A stretch of DNA of 64,000 nt from Chitinophaga sp. Cy-1792 (GCF_011752935.1 NZ_VWWO01000001.1:186001-250000); one strand, 5' to 3'. Positions 28,033 to 38,001 are shown, counted from the stretch's first letter. Translations and numbers: made by a program. The notes: generated by a model not told the origin, from the sequence alone.

Positions 28033-28497
28033 TTACTTCCAGAGTTCCAGAATCTCTTCTGTATGATTTTTAGTATCCGGCTTTTTGATAATATGCTCAA
28101 TAACACCATCACCATTGATCAGGAAAGTAGTACGATGTGTACCATCATAGGTTTTACCCATCATCTTTTTCTCTCCCCAGACACCATACTGGTTTACTAC
28201 CTTATGGTCATCATCTGCCAGTAAGGTAAACGGCAGCTCAAATTTCTCAATGAATTTCTGGTGGCTCTGCTCACTGTCGGTACTTACACCAACAACCACA
28301 TAGCCTTTTTTCAAAAGTTCGGTGTAATTATCTCTCAGGTTGCAGGCCTGTGCAGTACAACCAGGGGTATTATCCTTCGGATAGAAATACAGTATCACTT
28401 TTTTGCCTTTATAATCGGTCAGTGATATGGTTTTACCATGCTGGTCTTTTCCCTTGAATACAGGCGCTTTATCGCCTTCTTTTAATACTACTGCCAT
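28033..28497 (-). CDS. bcp: Thioredoxin-dependent thiol peroxidase (Bcp)
   Basis: A 154-residue peroxiredoxin of the Bcp/PrxQ group that reduces hydroperoxides using thioredoxin. The motif YPKDNTPGCTAQACNLRD has peroxidatic C47 and resolving C52, the five-residue spacing of atypical 2-Cys PrxQ enzymes. Other conserved parts are GKKVILYFYPK, VVGVSTDSEQSHQKF and the C-terminal RTTFLINGDGVIEHI. It follows the M23 peptidase by 11 bases and is probably expressed from that gene's promoter. Confidence 0.95.
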   Translation of the reverse strand: MAVVLKEGDKAPVFKGKDQHGKTISLTDYKGKKVILYFYPKDNTPGCTAQACNLRDNYTELLKKGYVVVGVSTDSEQSHQKFIEKFELPFTLLADDDHKVVNQYGVWGEKKMMGKTYDGTHRTTFLINGDGVIEHIIKKPDTKNHTEEILELWK

Positions 28498-28508
28498 ATG
28501 AATAAGAT

Positions 28509-30203
28509 TTATCTTTTAAATGAGAGTCTGTATACACCTTCGTTGCCGGCAATATCGGTTACTTTCATCACCAGCATATGTGCGCCCGGGCCACAATGCT
28601 CATCGAATGCATAGGTAAGCACATTACCCTTGCGACTAAACATTAACCATTTACCATCCAGTTCTGCACGATAGCTTTTGATACCGCTGGCATCACTCAT
28701 GGCAAATGATATTTTACCGGCCTTACTCAGGATAGCACCAGGTTTTACGCCTATAGGCGTCACTTTTGGTGCGATCGTGTCCACTTCCAGGTGGAAGGTG
28801 CCGAAATCGCGGAAATTACCTTTATACCAGCCGTTATCAAGCACAGTAGCCGACGTACCGCTACCCATACCCTCTCTGACCATCACTACTTTCGACTGTA
28901 AATCTTCCGGAACAGGTTTGCTGGCTTTCAGCCTTACATCAAAGAAATCGTGCACCGGCACCAATGGTGTATGCAGCATGAAGTTGTCAGACTTTGCCTT
29001 CGCGGAGTTGTTCGGTGTTTCCTGGTAACGGAAGCAGATATTATCGTACAAGGCTCTTTCGTCCAGATAAAATTCTACCTGGTTATTCTCAAAGATGTTT
29101 TTAGAATCCGGGTACATGGTATTGGCACAAGGCTTTTCAGGCGCTTCCACACCGGAATGCTGCAGCCCGAATTTCACGTTGCTGGTATTGCCATAGGCAT
29201 CTTTCACCACCAGTTCCATGTTATGTACTTCTCCATCGGAGATATCAATGGTGCCATCGCCATCAAAATCGTGGTAGATATCCAGTTCATTACCTGGCAG
29301 CGAGAACATCAGCTGAAGATACGGCCCGTCAGCTTTCTTCACTTTGTAATCGATATGCGCGTTGAGATAACGGGTTTCATCATACCCGATATTATCCAGC
29401 TCAAAGTCGATATCCGGTTTATCGTTATGGAAAAGCTTTGCTTCGTATATGCCGTAGGTGTTAGGTGTATTGTTCATACGGTCGATGGCGGTGAGTGCCA
29501 GCCCGGTTTTAGTAGCGGCTACCTTTACCACTGGCTGAACGGTCACATAGGTATTACCTGCTTTTTTCACGGGCACCATTACCGGTTGCTGCTCATAAAT
29601 ACTCCTGGTCCTGTCATAAACAGCTATCCGGAATACTTCCGGGGCTTTGCTATCAGGGATATCAAAGCCGAATAGCAGCGGATTTAACGGCTTTTCGGTA
29701 GCGGTATTACGAATCTCGAAGTGCAGGTGCGGACCGGCAGAACCGCCGGTATTGCCACTGTAAGCTACCAGGTCACCCTTACGCACCGGGAATTTCCCCT
29801 GCGGAATGACCAGGTCCGTTGCCCAGCTTTCATTCTGGTATTGCTGCTGTTTTACATATTGCTGTAATGCCGGAAAGTAGCTATTTAAGTGTGCATATAC
29901 AGTCGTATAGCCATTAGGGTGAGTGATGTACAACACATTCCCGAAACCGGTATGAGAAACACCTATTCGGCTCACATAACCATCTGCGGCAGCATGTACC
30001 GGCAGATTCTCCCGTTGCTGTGTTTTGATATCCATCCCTGAGTGGAAATGGTTTGGCCTTAATTCACCGAAGTTCCCGGCCAGTTCAATAGGAATATTCA
30101 GGGGGTTCCTGAAATATCCCTGTGGATAATTCTTTTCAACACCAGGGGTCTGGGCTTGCAATAATGTTGGGAGTAAGCAAAATAAACCAATGACTTTCTT
30201 CAT
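28509..30203 (-). CDS. Exported M23-family metallopeptidase (catalytically intact)
   Basis: A 564-residue protein with a signal peptide (KKVIGLFCLLPTLLQAQ) and an N-terminal LytM/M23 endopeptidase domain (about 40-170). All zinc ligands are present: H54 and D58 (FHSGMD), H105 (VYAHL) and the H159-x-H161 pair (GPHLHFEI). It should cut peptide cross-links in peptidoglycan. The C-terminal 390 residues are beta-rich and Ig-like in rhythm (for example MVLVVKDAYGNTSNVKFG reads ELVVKDAYGNTSNVKFG, and MKVTDIAGNEGVYRL at the end). In contrast to the two EnvC-like proteins at 14.8-17.7 kb it keeps its active site. A TACATTTG box lies 5 bases before the ATG. bcp follows. Confidence 0.9.
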   Translation of the reverse strand: MKKVIGLFCLLPTLLQAQTPGVEKNYPQGYFRNPLNIPIELAGNFGELRPNHFHSGMDIKTQQRENLPVHAAADGYVSRIGVSHTGFGNVLYITHPNGYTTVYAHLNSYFPALQQYVKQQQYQNESWATDLVIPQGKFPVRKGDLVAYSGNTGGSAGPHLHFEIRNTATEKPLNPLLFGFDIPDSKAPEVFRIAVYDRTRSIYEQQPVMVPVKKAGNTYVTVQPVVKVAATKTGLALTAIDRMNNTPNTYGIYEAKLFHNDKPDIDFELDNIGYDETRYLNAHIDYKVKKADGPYLQLMFSLPGNELDIYHDFDGDGTIDISDGEVHNMELVVKDAYGNTSNVKFGLQHSGVEAPEKPCANTMYPDSKNIFENNQVEFYLDERALYDNICFRYQETPNNSAKAKSDNFMLHTPLVPVHDFFDVRLKASKPVPEDLQSKVVMVREGMGSGTSATVLDNGWYKGNFRDFGTFHLEVDTIAPKVTPIGVKPGAILSKAGKISFAMSDASGIKSYRAELDGKWLMFSRKGNVLTYAFDEHCGPGAHMLVMKVTDIAGNEGVYRLSFKR

Positions 30204-30208
30204 ACCTG

Positions 30209-30216
30209 CAAATGTA
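30209..30216 (-). promoter_or_regulatory. -7 promoter box (TACATTTG) abutting the M23 peptidase start codon
   Basis: An exact TAnnTTTG match on the minus strand with five bases between its G and the ATG at 30203, the same geometry as at dut. It predicts a leaderless M23-bcp transcript. Confidence 0.5.
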
Positions 30217-30227
30217 TAGCAATTCAG

Positions 30228-30271
30228 TTAGTGGTTGAAAGTTAGCGCATTTACCAACAATCAACCACTAA
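30228..30271. repeat. 11-bp inverted repeat between the ABC operon end and the M23-bcp promoter
   Basis: TTAGTGGTTGA (30228-30238) is perfectly inverted at 30261-30271, with a 22-base spacer. It begins 12 bases upstream of the M23 -7 box and ends 16 bases beyond the ABC ATPase stop. There is no T-run on the minus strand. It could be an operator for M23-bcp or a weak RNA hairpin ending the ABC operon. Confidence 0.5.
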
Positions 30272-30286
30272 AATAAGCATCATTTT

Positions 30287-31096
30287 TTACAGCAGGTCCT
30301 GAATATCATGTACTAAGCTATGGAATTCGGGCTCCTTACGGATTTCTGGCTGCCAGGCCAGTCCCATGGCACAAAGGTCATATTCTTTAATAATGGTAGC
30401 GCCTTCTTTTTCCGGTGTTGTACCCAGCACCCAGACGGTATCTGAAATAGCCGCCGCATTGACAATATCATGGCTCACCAGGATCAGCGTATTGGTTTCC
30501 TGAATGGTGGAAACCTTCAGCAGCAGCTGGATTACCTTGTTAATCATCACCATATCCAGCCCGGAAAAGGGTTCATCCAGTAAAATAAATTTGTTGCCGG
30601 TAAGCACCTGCTGTATGATACTCACACGCTGGCGCTGGCCACCACTCAGCTGTGCAGGATATTTCTCCAGGTGTTCTGTCAGCTGAAAAGTATGTGCATA
30701 ATCTTGAATAACCATCTTCTTCTCCGCATCGGTAAGCTTTACCGTGCCATTATCCAGCCCGATTTTCAGGTTTTGGTAGATAGTACGATGATTAAAGAGT
30801 ATATAGTTTTGCGGCACAATACCTACTTCTCCGGCAACTACGGGATGCTGATCTACATCTATCAGAATTTCACCGCTGGTAGGCTTATTCAGGCCCGCCA
30901 GTATCTTAAACAACTGCGTTTTACCGATACCACTTCTCCCGATCAGTGAAACTACCTGTCCCTGTTGCATATCAGGCCGGTGAATATCTTTAATACAAAA
31001 GTTGATATCCCGGAGGATCACTTTTTCACCATATTGCAGCCCGATATTATTGGCACACAACAGGCTTTCATTTTTAGTATATACCTGCGCGTTCAT
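30287..31096 (-). CDS. ABC transporter ATP-binding protein of the wall-tethered ABC operon
   Basis: A 269-residue ABC ATPase with Walker A (GRSGIGKTQL), Q-loop region (VPQNYILF), signature (LSGGQRQRVSI), Walker B (KFILLDEPFSGLD) and the H-loop (LVSHD). The fold is nearest to the NitT/TauT and amino-acid importer ATPases. It is the last gene of a five-gene operon. Its ATG overlaps the permease stop (TAATG), so subunit synthesis is coupled. The C-terminal extension (GLAWQPEIRKEPEFHSLVHD) is not part of the core domain. The substrate is unknown. Confidence 0.92.
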   Translation of the reverse strand: MNAQVYTKNESLLCANNIGLQYGEKVILRDINFCIKDIHRPDMQQGQVVSLIGRSGIGKTQLFKILAGLNKPTSGEILIDVDQHPVVAGEVGIVPQNYILFNHRTIYQNLKIGLDNGTVKLTDAEKKMVIQDYAHTFQLTEHLEKYPAQLSGGQRQRVSIIQQVLTGNKFILLDEPFSGLDMVMINKVIQLLLKVSTIQETNTLILVSHDIVNAAAISDTVWVLGTTPEKEGATIIKEYDLCAMGLAWQPEIRKEPEFHSLVHDIQDLL

Positions 31097-31938
31097 TAGT
31101 TTCTGATTTGAAGTTTAGTATATGGGAATAACCATTCCCGGAATTTCCCCAGGATGAAATCGAAGAAGATACCCAGCAGGAAAATGACGACCAGCGTACC
31201 GAACACCATATCCAGCTGTACGTATTTGTTGGCACGGATCAGCATTACTCCAAGGCCACCTTCACTCATGCTCAGGCCTTCTACAGAGGTAATCATCAGC
31301 CAGGCAATAGCGAAGTTCTGACGCATCACTTCAAAAACCTGGTCTAATCTACCTACAATAATCACTTCCCACAATGCTTTCCAGTTGCTCATCCGAAGTG
31401 TAGTACATAGTTCGAATTCCTGATTATCTATATTTCCAATCACAGACAGTAAAGAAGTAACAAAGAAAGGAACGATACCAAATATGAGCAGGCTCATTTT
31501 CAGGTCATGTCCGTCTTTTGTTAACAATGTGAAGAGAAATATCAATCCGGTAAGTGTGAGATAACGGCATTTTATAACAAATCTGGCGATAGGATTAAAA
31601 AACGGCACTATCGACATATAACTGATTATCAGCGCAATTATAATAGATATCACCATCCCTTTGACGGTCAGCATTACACTGCTGAAGAGGTTATCTATAA
31701 ACGAAGGTGATTGCACAATTTCTGACAAGGCATGCAGCACTTTTGCCGGTGTAGGTATCAGGCCTCCTCCACTTAGCTGCCAGCAGGCAATAGCGAGCAT
31801 ACTTTCAGCTATTACCAGGGCCAGCATAGTCTTTCTTCCCAGCACCTGAAGGGGCGTAAATATCCGCAACAGCTGCCTGTTATTAATGTTTGACATCTTA
31901 TGGTCGTTTGAAAAGAGGCCGGTGAAGCGGGATTGCAT
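31096..31938 (-). CDS. ABC transporter permease of the wall-tethered ABC operon
   Basis: A 280-residue inner-membrane permease with about six TM segments (TMLALVIAESMLAIACWQL, GMVISIIIALIISYMSIV, YLTLTGLIFLFTLL, LLIFGIVPFFVTSLLSVIG, MVFGTLVVIFLLGIFFDFI). The layout is that of binding-protein-dependent permeases (TauC/SsuC-like), with an EAA-like loop around CTTLRMSNWKALWEVIIVG and a following SVEGLSMSEGGLGVMLI segment. ATG at 31896 (MSNINNRQ) is an alternative start. It lies between the solute-binding/OmpA fusion and the ATPase gene and should form the channel of that machine. Confidence 0.88.
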   Translation of the reverse strand: MQSRFTGLFSNDHKMSNINNRQLLRIFTPLQVLGRKTMLALVIAESMLAIACWQLSGGGLIPTPAKVLHALSEIVQSPSFIDNLFSSVMLTVKGMVISIIIALIISYMSIVPFFNPIARFVIKCRYLTLTGLIFLFTLLTKDGHDLKMSLLIFGIVPFFVTSLLSVIGNIDNQEFELCTTLRMSNWKALWEVIIVGRLDQVFEVMRQNFAIAWLMITSVEGLSMSEGGLGVMLIRANKYVQLDMVFGTLVVIFLLGIFFDFILGKFREWLFPYTKLQIRN

Positions 31939-31973
31939 TCACCGGCGATAGGTATAGGTAAAGGGGATAAATA

Positions 31974-33740
31974 TTACAGACCCAGCACTACTTGTACACG
32001 TCTGTTTTGGGCACGGCCCTCGTTGGTATTGTTATCAGCAACCGGTTTGGAGGAACCGAAACCTTTGGACTCGATACGACCTGCATCCAGACCTTTAGAA
32101 AGCAGATAGGCTTTCACCGCTGCTGCACGGGCTTCAGACAATTGCTGGTTAGCACTTTCGTTACCAACATTATCCGTGTGACCATATACACCAAGCTTCA
32201 GCCCTTCAGCCACCACCGCACTTTTCAGGATTTCATCCAGTATGGCGTGTGATCCGGCTTTAATATCAGATTTACCCGTTTCAAACTGTATCTGATACGC
32301 TTTGGAAGACACTTCACTGGTGATACTTTCTGCGTATTTTTCCTTGATGGCAGTACCTTCCAGCAGCTCAGGGTGATTAGCTACCACGGAGGCCAGGAAA
32401 GACTTATCTACCACCTGCGTATACACAGGGTATACCGGCATAATCTCAGGGTACATCTTCGTCATAATATCACCAAAGGTGTTATATACGATTTTGTATC
32501 TATCGATATTATCTTTACCTAAACCAAAGTTATTGGCAGCATCGGCCAGGTTAAAGGCCAGCGAACCACCTAAACTAACGGTCTGCCCCTGTATATCTTT
32601 TTCTTCCAGGCCATTATAGTATTTCAGCCAATAGGTACCATCCTGTTCATTGTATACTTTCGCGGACACTGCGCCTGCAAAGGCTTTGGCGTCATTGAAC
32701 GATCTTACCTGGTCGCCTGCCTGGGCCAATGCCATGATCAGGTTTTCGATATCGGTACGGTGATCGTAAGCGAATTTTTTGATAGTGATGGTAATGTTTG
32801 GCATCTGTGAAGAATATTCACGGGTAGATGCGATGTTTACCAGCCCACCTTTTTTATGCGCTACGTTTACGTCGCCGGGTGTCCAGGTGGCCACAGCGTC
32901 TACGCCTACTGTAGTATCCTTTGCGATCTTTTTACCATTCACGACCAGCTTGCGCGCTTCTTTGTAACCGGCGATGTATTTGGCGCCGGCATCCAGGAAG
33001 TCGTTGGCAGCAATGATATTGATGGCAGCCGGATCATAGGTTGTTTCATCCGGGTTTACGCGCAGACCGTTATCCCCGGCCCACTTCAGCAGGATGTTGA
33101 TATCACCGTCGCGGAGAACACCGGCAACCGTTTTACCAATTGCGCTCTTAGGATCATGCTTCCATTCTATTGGTCCCATCAGTTTATCTTCACCATAACT
33201 TTTACCCATAGAGTAGAAAGCAATCGGCTGATAGTCGGGGCCTAATGGCTGCAATTCCTTTGTCAGTGCAGCAAAGAAGGCTGGCATACCATCACCCATA
33301 AAGGAGGCAAATACAGCGGTAGTATTAGGATTATCCTTGTATTCCTGTGCAAATTTCACCATGTCGGCGATGGATTTGTTGCAGTCGTCCTGACGTACCA
33401 GATCAATGTCCAGTTTGGCTTTATCGATCAGTGATCCTTTTGTCGTATGTACACCACCGTTAGCATACATCAGGGCAAACTGAGAGTTCCAGGCCATTAC
33501 GCGCCATGAAACTTTCGTGCCTCCGTTTACTACAGATTCATCTGAAGGCAATGGAATTTTAACAGCGTTGTTACCAAGGGATGCCTGTGCAGCATCGGGT
33601 AATTGAACCTTACCAATTTCGGTTGCGGATTTAGCTTCCTGCGGACGTTTGTCCCACCATAAAACTTTACCTGCATAGATGGCACCAAGAAGCAATACGA
33701 TGCCAAGAACCTTTCCACCAGGTTTCACTTTGACAGACAT
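31974..33740 (-). CDS. Membrane-anchored solute-binding-like domain fused to OmpA peptidoglycan-binding domain
   Basis: A 588-residue protein of unusual build. An uncleaved-looking N-terminal TM (GKVLGIVLLLGAIYAGKVLW, 9-28) is followed by a solute-binding-like region (about 55-440) with periplasmic-binding-protein rhythm (VSWRVMAWNSQFALMYANGG, IGKTVAGVLRDGDINILLKW, TVGVDAVATWTPGDVNVAH). The last 107 residues are an OmpA-C domain (IQFETGKSDI, VYGHTDNVG, NQQLSEARAAAVKAYL, KGFGSSKP, AQNRRV) that keeps the DAP-binding Asp (D523) and Arg (R538). It could hold the ABC machine against the wall. Proteins of this architecture are annotated elsewhere as phosphate-type binding/OmpA proteins, but nothing here shows phosphate binding. 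Confidence 0.85.
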   Translation of the reverse strand: MSVKVKPGGKVLGIVLLLGAIYAGKVLWWDKRPQEAKSATEIGKVQLPDAAQASLGNNAVKIPLPSDESVVNGGTKVSWRVMAWNSQFALMYANGGVHTTKGSLIDKAKLDIDLVRQDDCNKSIADMVKFAQEYKDNPNTTAVFASFMGDGMPAFFAALTKELQPLGPDYQPIAFYSMGKSYGEDKLMGPIEWKHDPKSAIGKTVAGVLRDGDINILLKWAGDNGLRVNPDETTYDPAAINIIAANDFLDAGAKYIAGYKEARKLVVNGKKIAKDTTVGVDAVATWTPGDVNVAHKKGGLVNIASTREYSSQMPNITITIKKFAYDHRTDIENLIMALAQAGDQVRSFNDAKAFAGAVSAKVYNEQDGTYWLKYYNGLEEKDIQGQTVSLGGSLAFNLADAANNFGLGKDNIDRYKIVYNTFGDIMTKMYPEIMPVYPVYTQVVDKSFLASVVANHPELLEGTAIKEKYAESITSEVSSKAYQIQFETGKSDIKAGSHAILDEILKSAVVAEGLKLGVYGHTDNVGNESANQQLSEARAAAVKAYLLSKGLDAGRIESKGFGSSKPVADNNTNEGRAQNRRVQVVLGL

Positions 33741-33787
33741 AAAAATATTTTTAAAACGTTAGTTGTAAGTTGTGTGAGCTTAAAGAT

Positions 33788-34774
33788 TTAGCTTAATAAA
33801 TCGGAGTAATTATCGGGCGGTAATGTGCCAGGCTGGCGTGTTTGGCGCGATGGTTCATTTTTCCTTATGTCCAATGTATAGGTCTTATCCGGATCGTATG
33901 ATTCCAACATTTTCAGCCCCTGTAATTCGAACGTAGCATTATCCAGGTCGATAGATCGCATAAAATCTGCAGAATAGTTGATGGCTTTTTTCATGCTCGA
34001 CAGTTTGGTCGCAATATCCTCTTTCAGGAACTCCATGGATTGTTCTACCATGAGTTTCTTTTCAGGATCGCCATTGAAGATTTTCAGTGCAGTGGACAGT
34101 GCTTTATTACCTGATGTAACGGACTTGTACAGGTCTTTTTTCAGCTCCAGTTCATTGCGTGCATCTTCAATCATGTACCCACTGTTTTTATGCACTTTGG
34201 TCAGATAGTCGCCGATACGTGCCAGGTTATCGCGTATTGGAGTCAGTTGTGTGATGTACTCCTTGATACGTGCCATCTGGCGGGTAGCGTTACCTAATTC
34301 CGGCAGCATATTGTTTTGCTGTGCGGCTTTGGCGCGACTCATCAGTTGTTGCATCTCCTTTTCTTTCTCTGAGATTTTCAGATTGATCTTTTCTTTTTGT
34401 GCATCTACTTCGACAGATTGATGATAGAGTTTTTCGCGTTGTTCTTCCATATCAGAGATATAATCTTCTGCGATGAGGAAGGGGTCGAGTTCTATCACCA
34501 TACCTATCAGTTTTTTCATGATCCATTCATAGAGGTAGAAGAAGCTGAGTCGGAGCTTACGATGTGTGATACAGTAAAGGAATACACCCAGGGCCACCAG
34601 GGCCAGTCCGAAGTTCAGTGTGTTCCATACTATTTTCGTAAGGATAGGGATGACATAATAGGCAGCTGCAGCGATAAGGCCCAGGCCTATGATTACACCA
34701 AATTTACCACCCGGTCTGTTCCAATAGGATTTGAGCTTCTGGCTCGATTCAGACGGGAAATACTGTGTTTCCAT
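33788..34774 (-). CDS. Two-TM coiled-coil membrane protein of the ABC operon
   Basis: I start at ATG 34774 (METQYFPSE), four bases after the previous stop; an earlier start at 34810 would overlap that gene. The 328-residue protein has two TM segments (VIIGLGLIAAAAYYVIPIL about 27-45, FGLALVALGVFLYCI about 55-69), an amphipathic stretch, then a long coiled coil (about 105-235: EEQREKLYHQSVEVDAQKEK, SEKEKEMQQLMSRAKAAQQ). The last part (YMIEDARNELELKKDLYKSV, MKKAINYSADFMRSIDLD) is helical with a disordered tail. It has a PspA/ESCRT-like feel in its helices but no sequence match I can assert. Function unknown; a structural partner of the ABC machine is inferred from position. Confidence 0.78.
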   Translation of the reverse strand: METQYFPSESSQKLKSYWNRPGGKFGVIIGLGLIAAAAYYVIPILTKIVWNTLNFGLALVALGVFLYCITHRKLRLSFFYLYEWIMKKLIGMVIELDPFLIAEDYISDMEEQREKLYHQSVEVDAQKEKINLKISEKEKEMQQLMSRAKAAQQNNMLPELGNATRQMARIKEYITQLTPIRDNLARIGDYLTKVHKNSGYMIEDARNELELKKDLYKSVTSGNKALSTALKIFNGDPEKKLMVEQSMEFLKEDIATKLSSMKKAINYSADFMRSIDLDNATFELQGLKMLESYDPDKTYTLDIRKNEPSRQTRQPGTLPPDNYSDLLS

Positions 34775-34778
34775 GGTA

Positions 34779-35444
34779 TTACAGGGATGATTCAAATTTC
34801 TGGATATCACTGTTGATTTTCCTGATCATTGCCTCGCTGGCGACCTGATATCCATGGCGGCTGCTGAGGATTTTCTCTTCCTGGTCTTCGATAGCTTTTT
34901 TCAGTTCGGCGGCTTGTTGTTGCGCTGCGGTGATCTCCTGTGTGAGCTGCTGTATCAGTGTACTGTTGTCACTAATCTTTTGTTGTAGTGCCTGCATGTC
35001 GTTGCGGCGCTTTTCTACTTCATCAGATTCTTTTACTGCTGCTGCATTTTCAAAAGCTGTTTTATCATCTTCGATAATCTGCTTATACTTTGCGGCAGAG
35101 GTGATCAGGCTGTCTTTCGTTAAGCCTTGTACACTAAGTGTGGCAAAAACTACAGGTATACGGGCGTTTTCGTCCGGCAGATGTTTTTGCAGTGCTTCCA
35201 TCATTTTCCAGAACTCAAAATAGTCGGGACCGGGAAGATTACTTTTTTCAAATAGTCCTGTGAAATGCTGTTCAAATTTGTCAAGATCGGCTCCAGAAAT
35301 GGCGGAAGGAGTGTTTGTTGTTGACTGAATGTTGGTCAGCGGGAATTTTTGCGACAGGGGGGACTGATCCTGGCTGTTCGCAGGTTCGTTACCGGGTTCA
35401 AATTCCACAAAAAGGCCCAAAGCTCTTTTCATAAAGTTTGACAT
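34779..35444 (-). CDS. Soluble coiled-coil protein, first gene of the ABC operon
   Basis: A 221-residue cytosolic-looking protein, no signal or TM. The N-terminus (1-50) is Ser/Thr/Pro-rich and probably disordered. Residues 52-115 form a compact helical part (LDKFEQHFTGLFEKSNLPG, FEFWKMMEALQKHL). Residues 117-205 are a continuous coiled coil (DEVEKRRNDMQALQQKISD, QQLTQEITAAQQQAAELKKA). I do not recognise the family. It precedes the two-TM coiled-coil gene by four bases, so the two helical proteins are probably made together and may pair. Confidence 0.75.
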   Translation of the reverse strand: MSNFMKRALGLFVEFEPGNEPANSQDQSPLSQKFPLTNIQSTTNTPSAISGADLDKFEQHFTGLFEKSNLPGPDYFEFWKMMEALQKHLPDENARIPVVFATLSVQGLTKDSLITSAAKYKQIIEDDKTAFENAAAVKESDEVEKRRNDMQALQQKISDNSTLIQQLTQEITAAQQQAAELKKAIEDQEEKILSSRHGYQVASEAMIRKINSDIQKFESSL

Positions 35445-35716
35445 CGAAGTTTACATTGATGTGAAGTTTTAGAGAGTTGTTTTTGTTTGTTTATCTATCC
35501 GGGTTATGCATAACGTATAGGTGTGCCTGTTAATGCAAGAGGTATGCCAATTCACTAAAAGTATGTTAAAATTGGTTTTTATCAAGATGATTATCAGATA
35601 ACACGCATATATATAATCAATTAAATTACATACATTTAAGAAGAAGTTTTATATAGCACAATAAAACCTGAATGATTTACGTACTTTAGGTGCCGCAAAA
35701 GAGGAAATTAAAACCG

Positions 35717-36625
35717 ATGTCAATAAAAGTTTCATCACTAACAAAAATTTACGGGGAACAAAAGGCTGTTGATGCCATCTCCTTTGAACTTAAGAAAGGT
35801 GAGATTACCGGGTTTCTCGGACCCAACGGAGCTGGTAAATCCACCACGATGAAAATGATTACCGGTTTCCTCCCTCCTACCAGCGGCTCCGCAACTGTCT
35901 GCGGCTTCGATATCGTAAAAGAATCACTGGAAGTCCGCAAACGCGTTGGCTATCTTCCTGAATCCAATCCTTTATACTATGATATGTATGTAAAGGAATT
36001 TCTGGAATTCATGGCCGGCATACATCATCTGGGTAAATCATCTGCCAGAAGAATAGCAGAAGTAATAGCGCTTACAGGATTGACTCCTGAAAGCAGAAAA
36101 AAGCTGGGTGCGTTATCAAATGGTTATAAACAGCGTGTAGGCCTGGCACATGCACTGTTACATGATCCGGAAGTATTAATTTTGGATGAACCGACCACCG
36201 GTCTTGACCCTAACCAGCTGGCGGAGATCAGGCAGCTGATCAAAACCCTCGGGCAGGATAAGACAGTGGTACTCTCTACCCATATCATGCAGGAAGTAGA
36301 AGCGCTTTGCGACCGTGTGATGATTATCAACAAAGGGAAAATCATTGCAGACGACAAGCTCTCTGCCCTTCAGCAATCCGGCGGCAACAACGGCTATGTA
36401 CAGATCAGTTTTGGTGAGGCCGTTACTACAGACGAGTTACTTGGCATTGAAGGCGTAACCCGGATAGAAGCCCAGGAAGGCAATTCCTGGCGGCTTTACG
36501 GCAACGAAATCGAGCAGCTCAGAAAAAACCTCTTACAATTTGCTTTGATTAATAACAAAAGCATACTTTCTTTGCAGAGCAATTCACAAAGCCTGGAGAC
36601 CATATTCCGGGACCTTACAAAGTGA
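35717..36625 (+). CDS. gldA: Gliding-motility-type ABC transporter ATPase GldA
   Basis: I start at ATG 35717 (MSIKVSSLTKIYG), not the longer 35690 frame. The 302-residue ABC ATPase has Walker A (GPNGAGKST), signature (LSNGYKQRVGLAHAL), Walker B (VLILDEPTTGLD) and H-loop (LSTHIMQEVEALCDR). The C-terminal extension ending ILSLQSNSQSLETIFRDLTK matches GldA, which works with GldF and GldG in Flavobacterium gliding. gldF and gldG are not adjacent here, so a general ABC-2 export ATPase is possible. Divergent from the five-gene ABC operon across about 270 AT-rich bases. Confidence 0.82.
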   Translation: MSIKVSSLTKIYGEQKAVDAISFELKKGEITGFLGPNGAGKSTTMKMITGFLPPTSGSATVCGFDIVKESLEVRKRVGYLPESNPLYYDMYVKEFLEFMAGIHHLGKSSARRIAEVIALTGLTPESRKKLGALSNGYKQRVGLAHALLHDPEVLILDEPTTGLDPNQLAEIRQLIKTLGQDKTVVLSTHIMQEVEALCDRVMIINKGKIIADDKLSALQQSGGNNGYVQISFGEAVTTDELLGIEGVTRIEAQEGNSWRLYGNEIEQLRKNLLQFALINNKSILSLQSNSQSLETIFRDLTK

Positions 36626-36687
36626 TCCCTGGTTTTTGCGCCCGTAATTGTGCTGATTATCAATATTTTACAATACTAGCCATATAA

Positions 36688-38001
<1,314 letters not shown>

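Noticed and set aside
30287..31938. Permease and ATPase as an ordinary taurine/nitrate importer
   Set aside because: The binding component is not a free or lipid-anchored protein but a TM/OmpA fusion with two coiled-coil partner genes, so a plain importer reading does not explain the operon.
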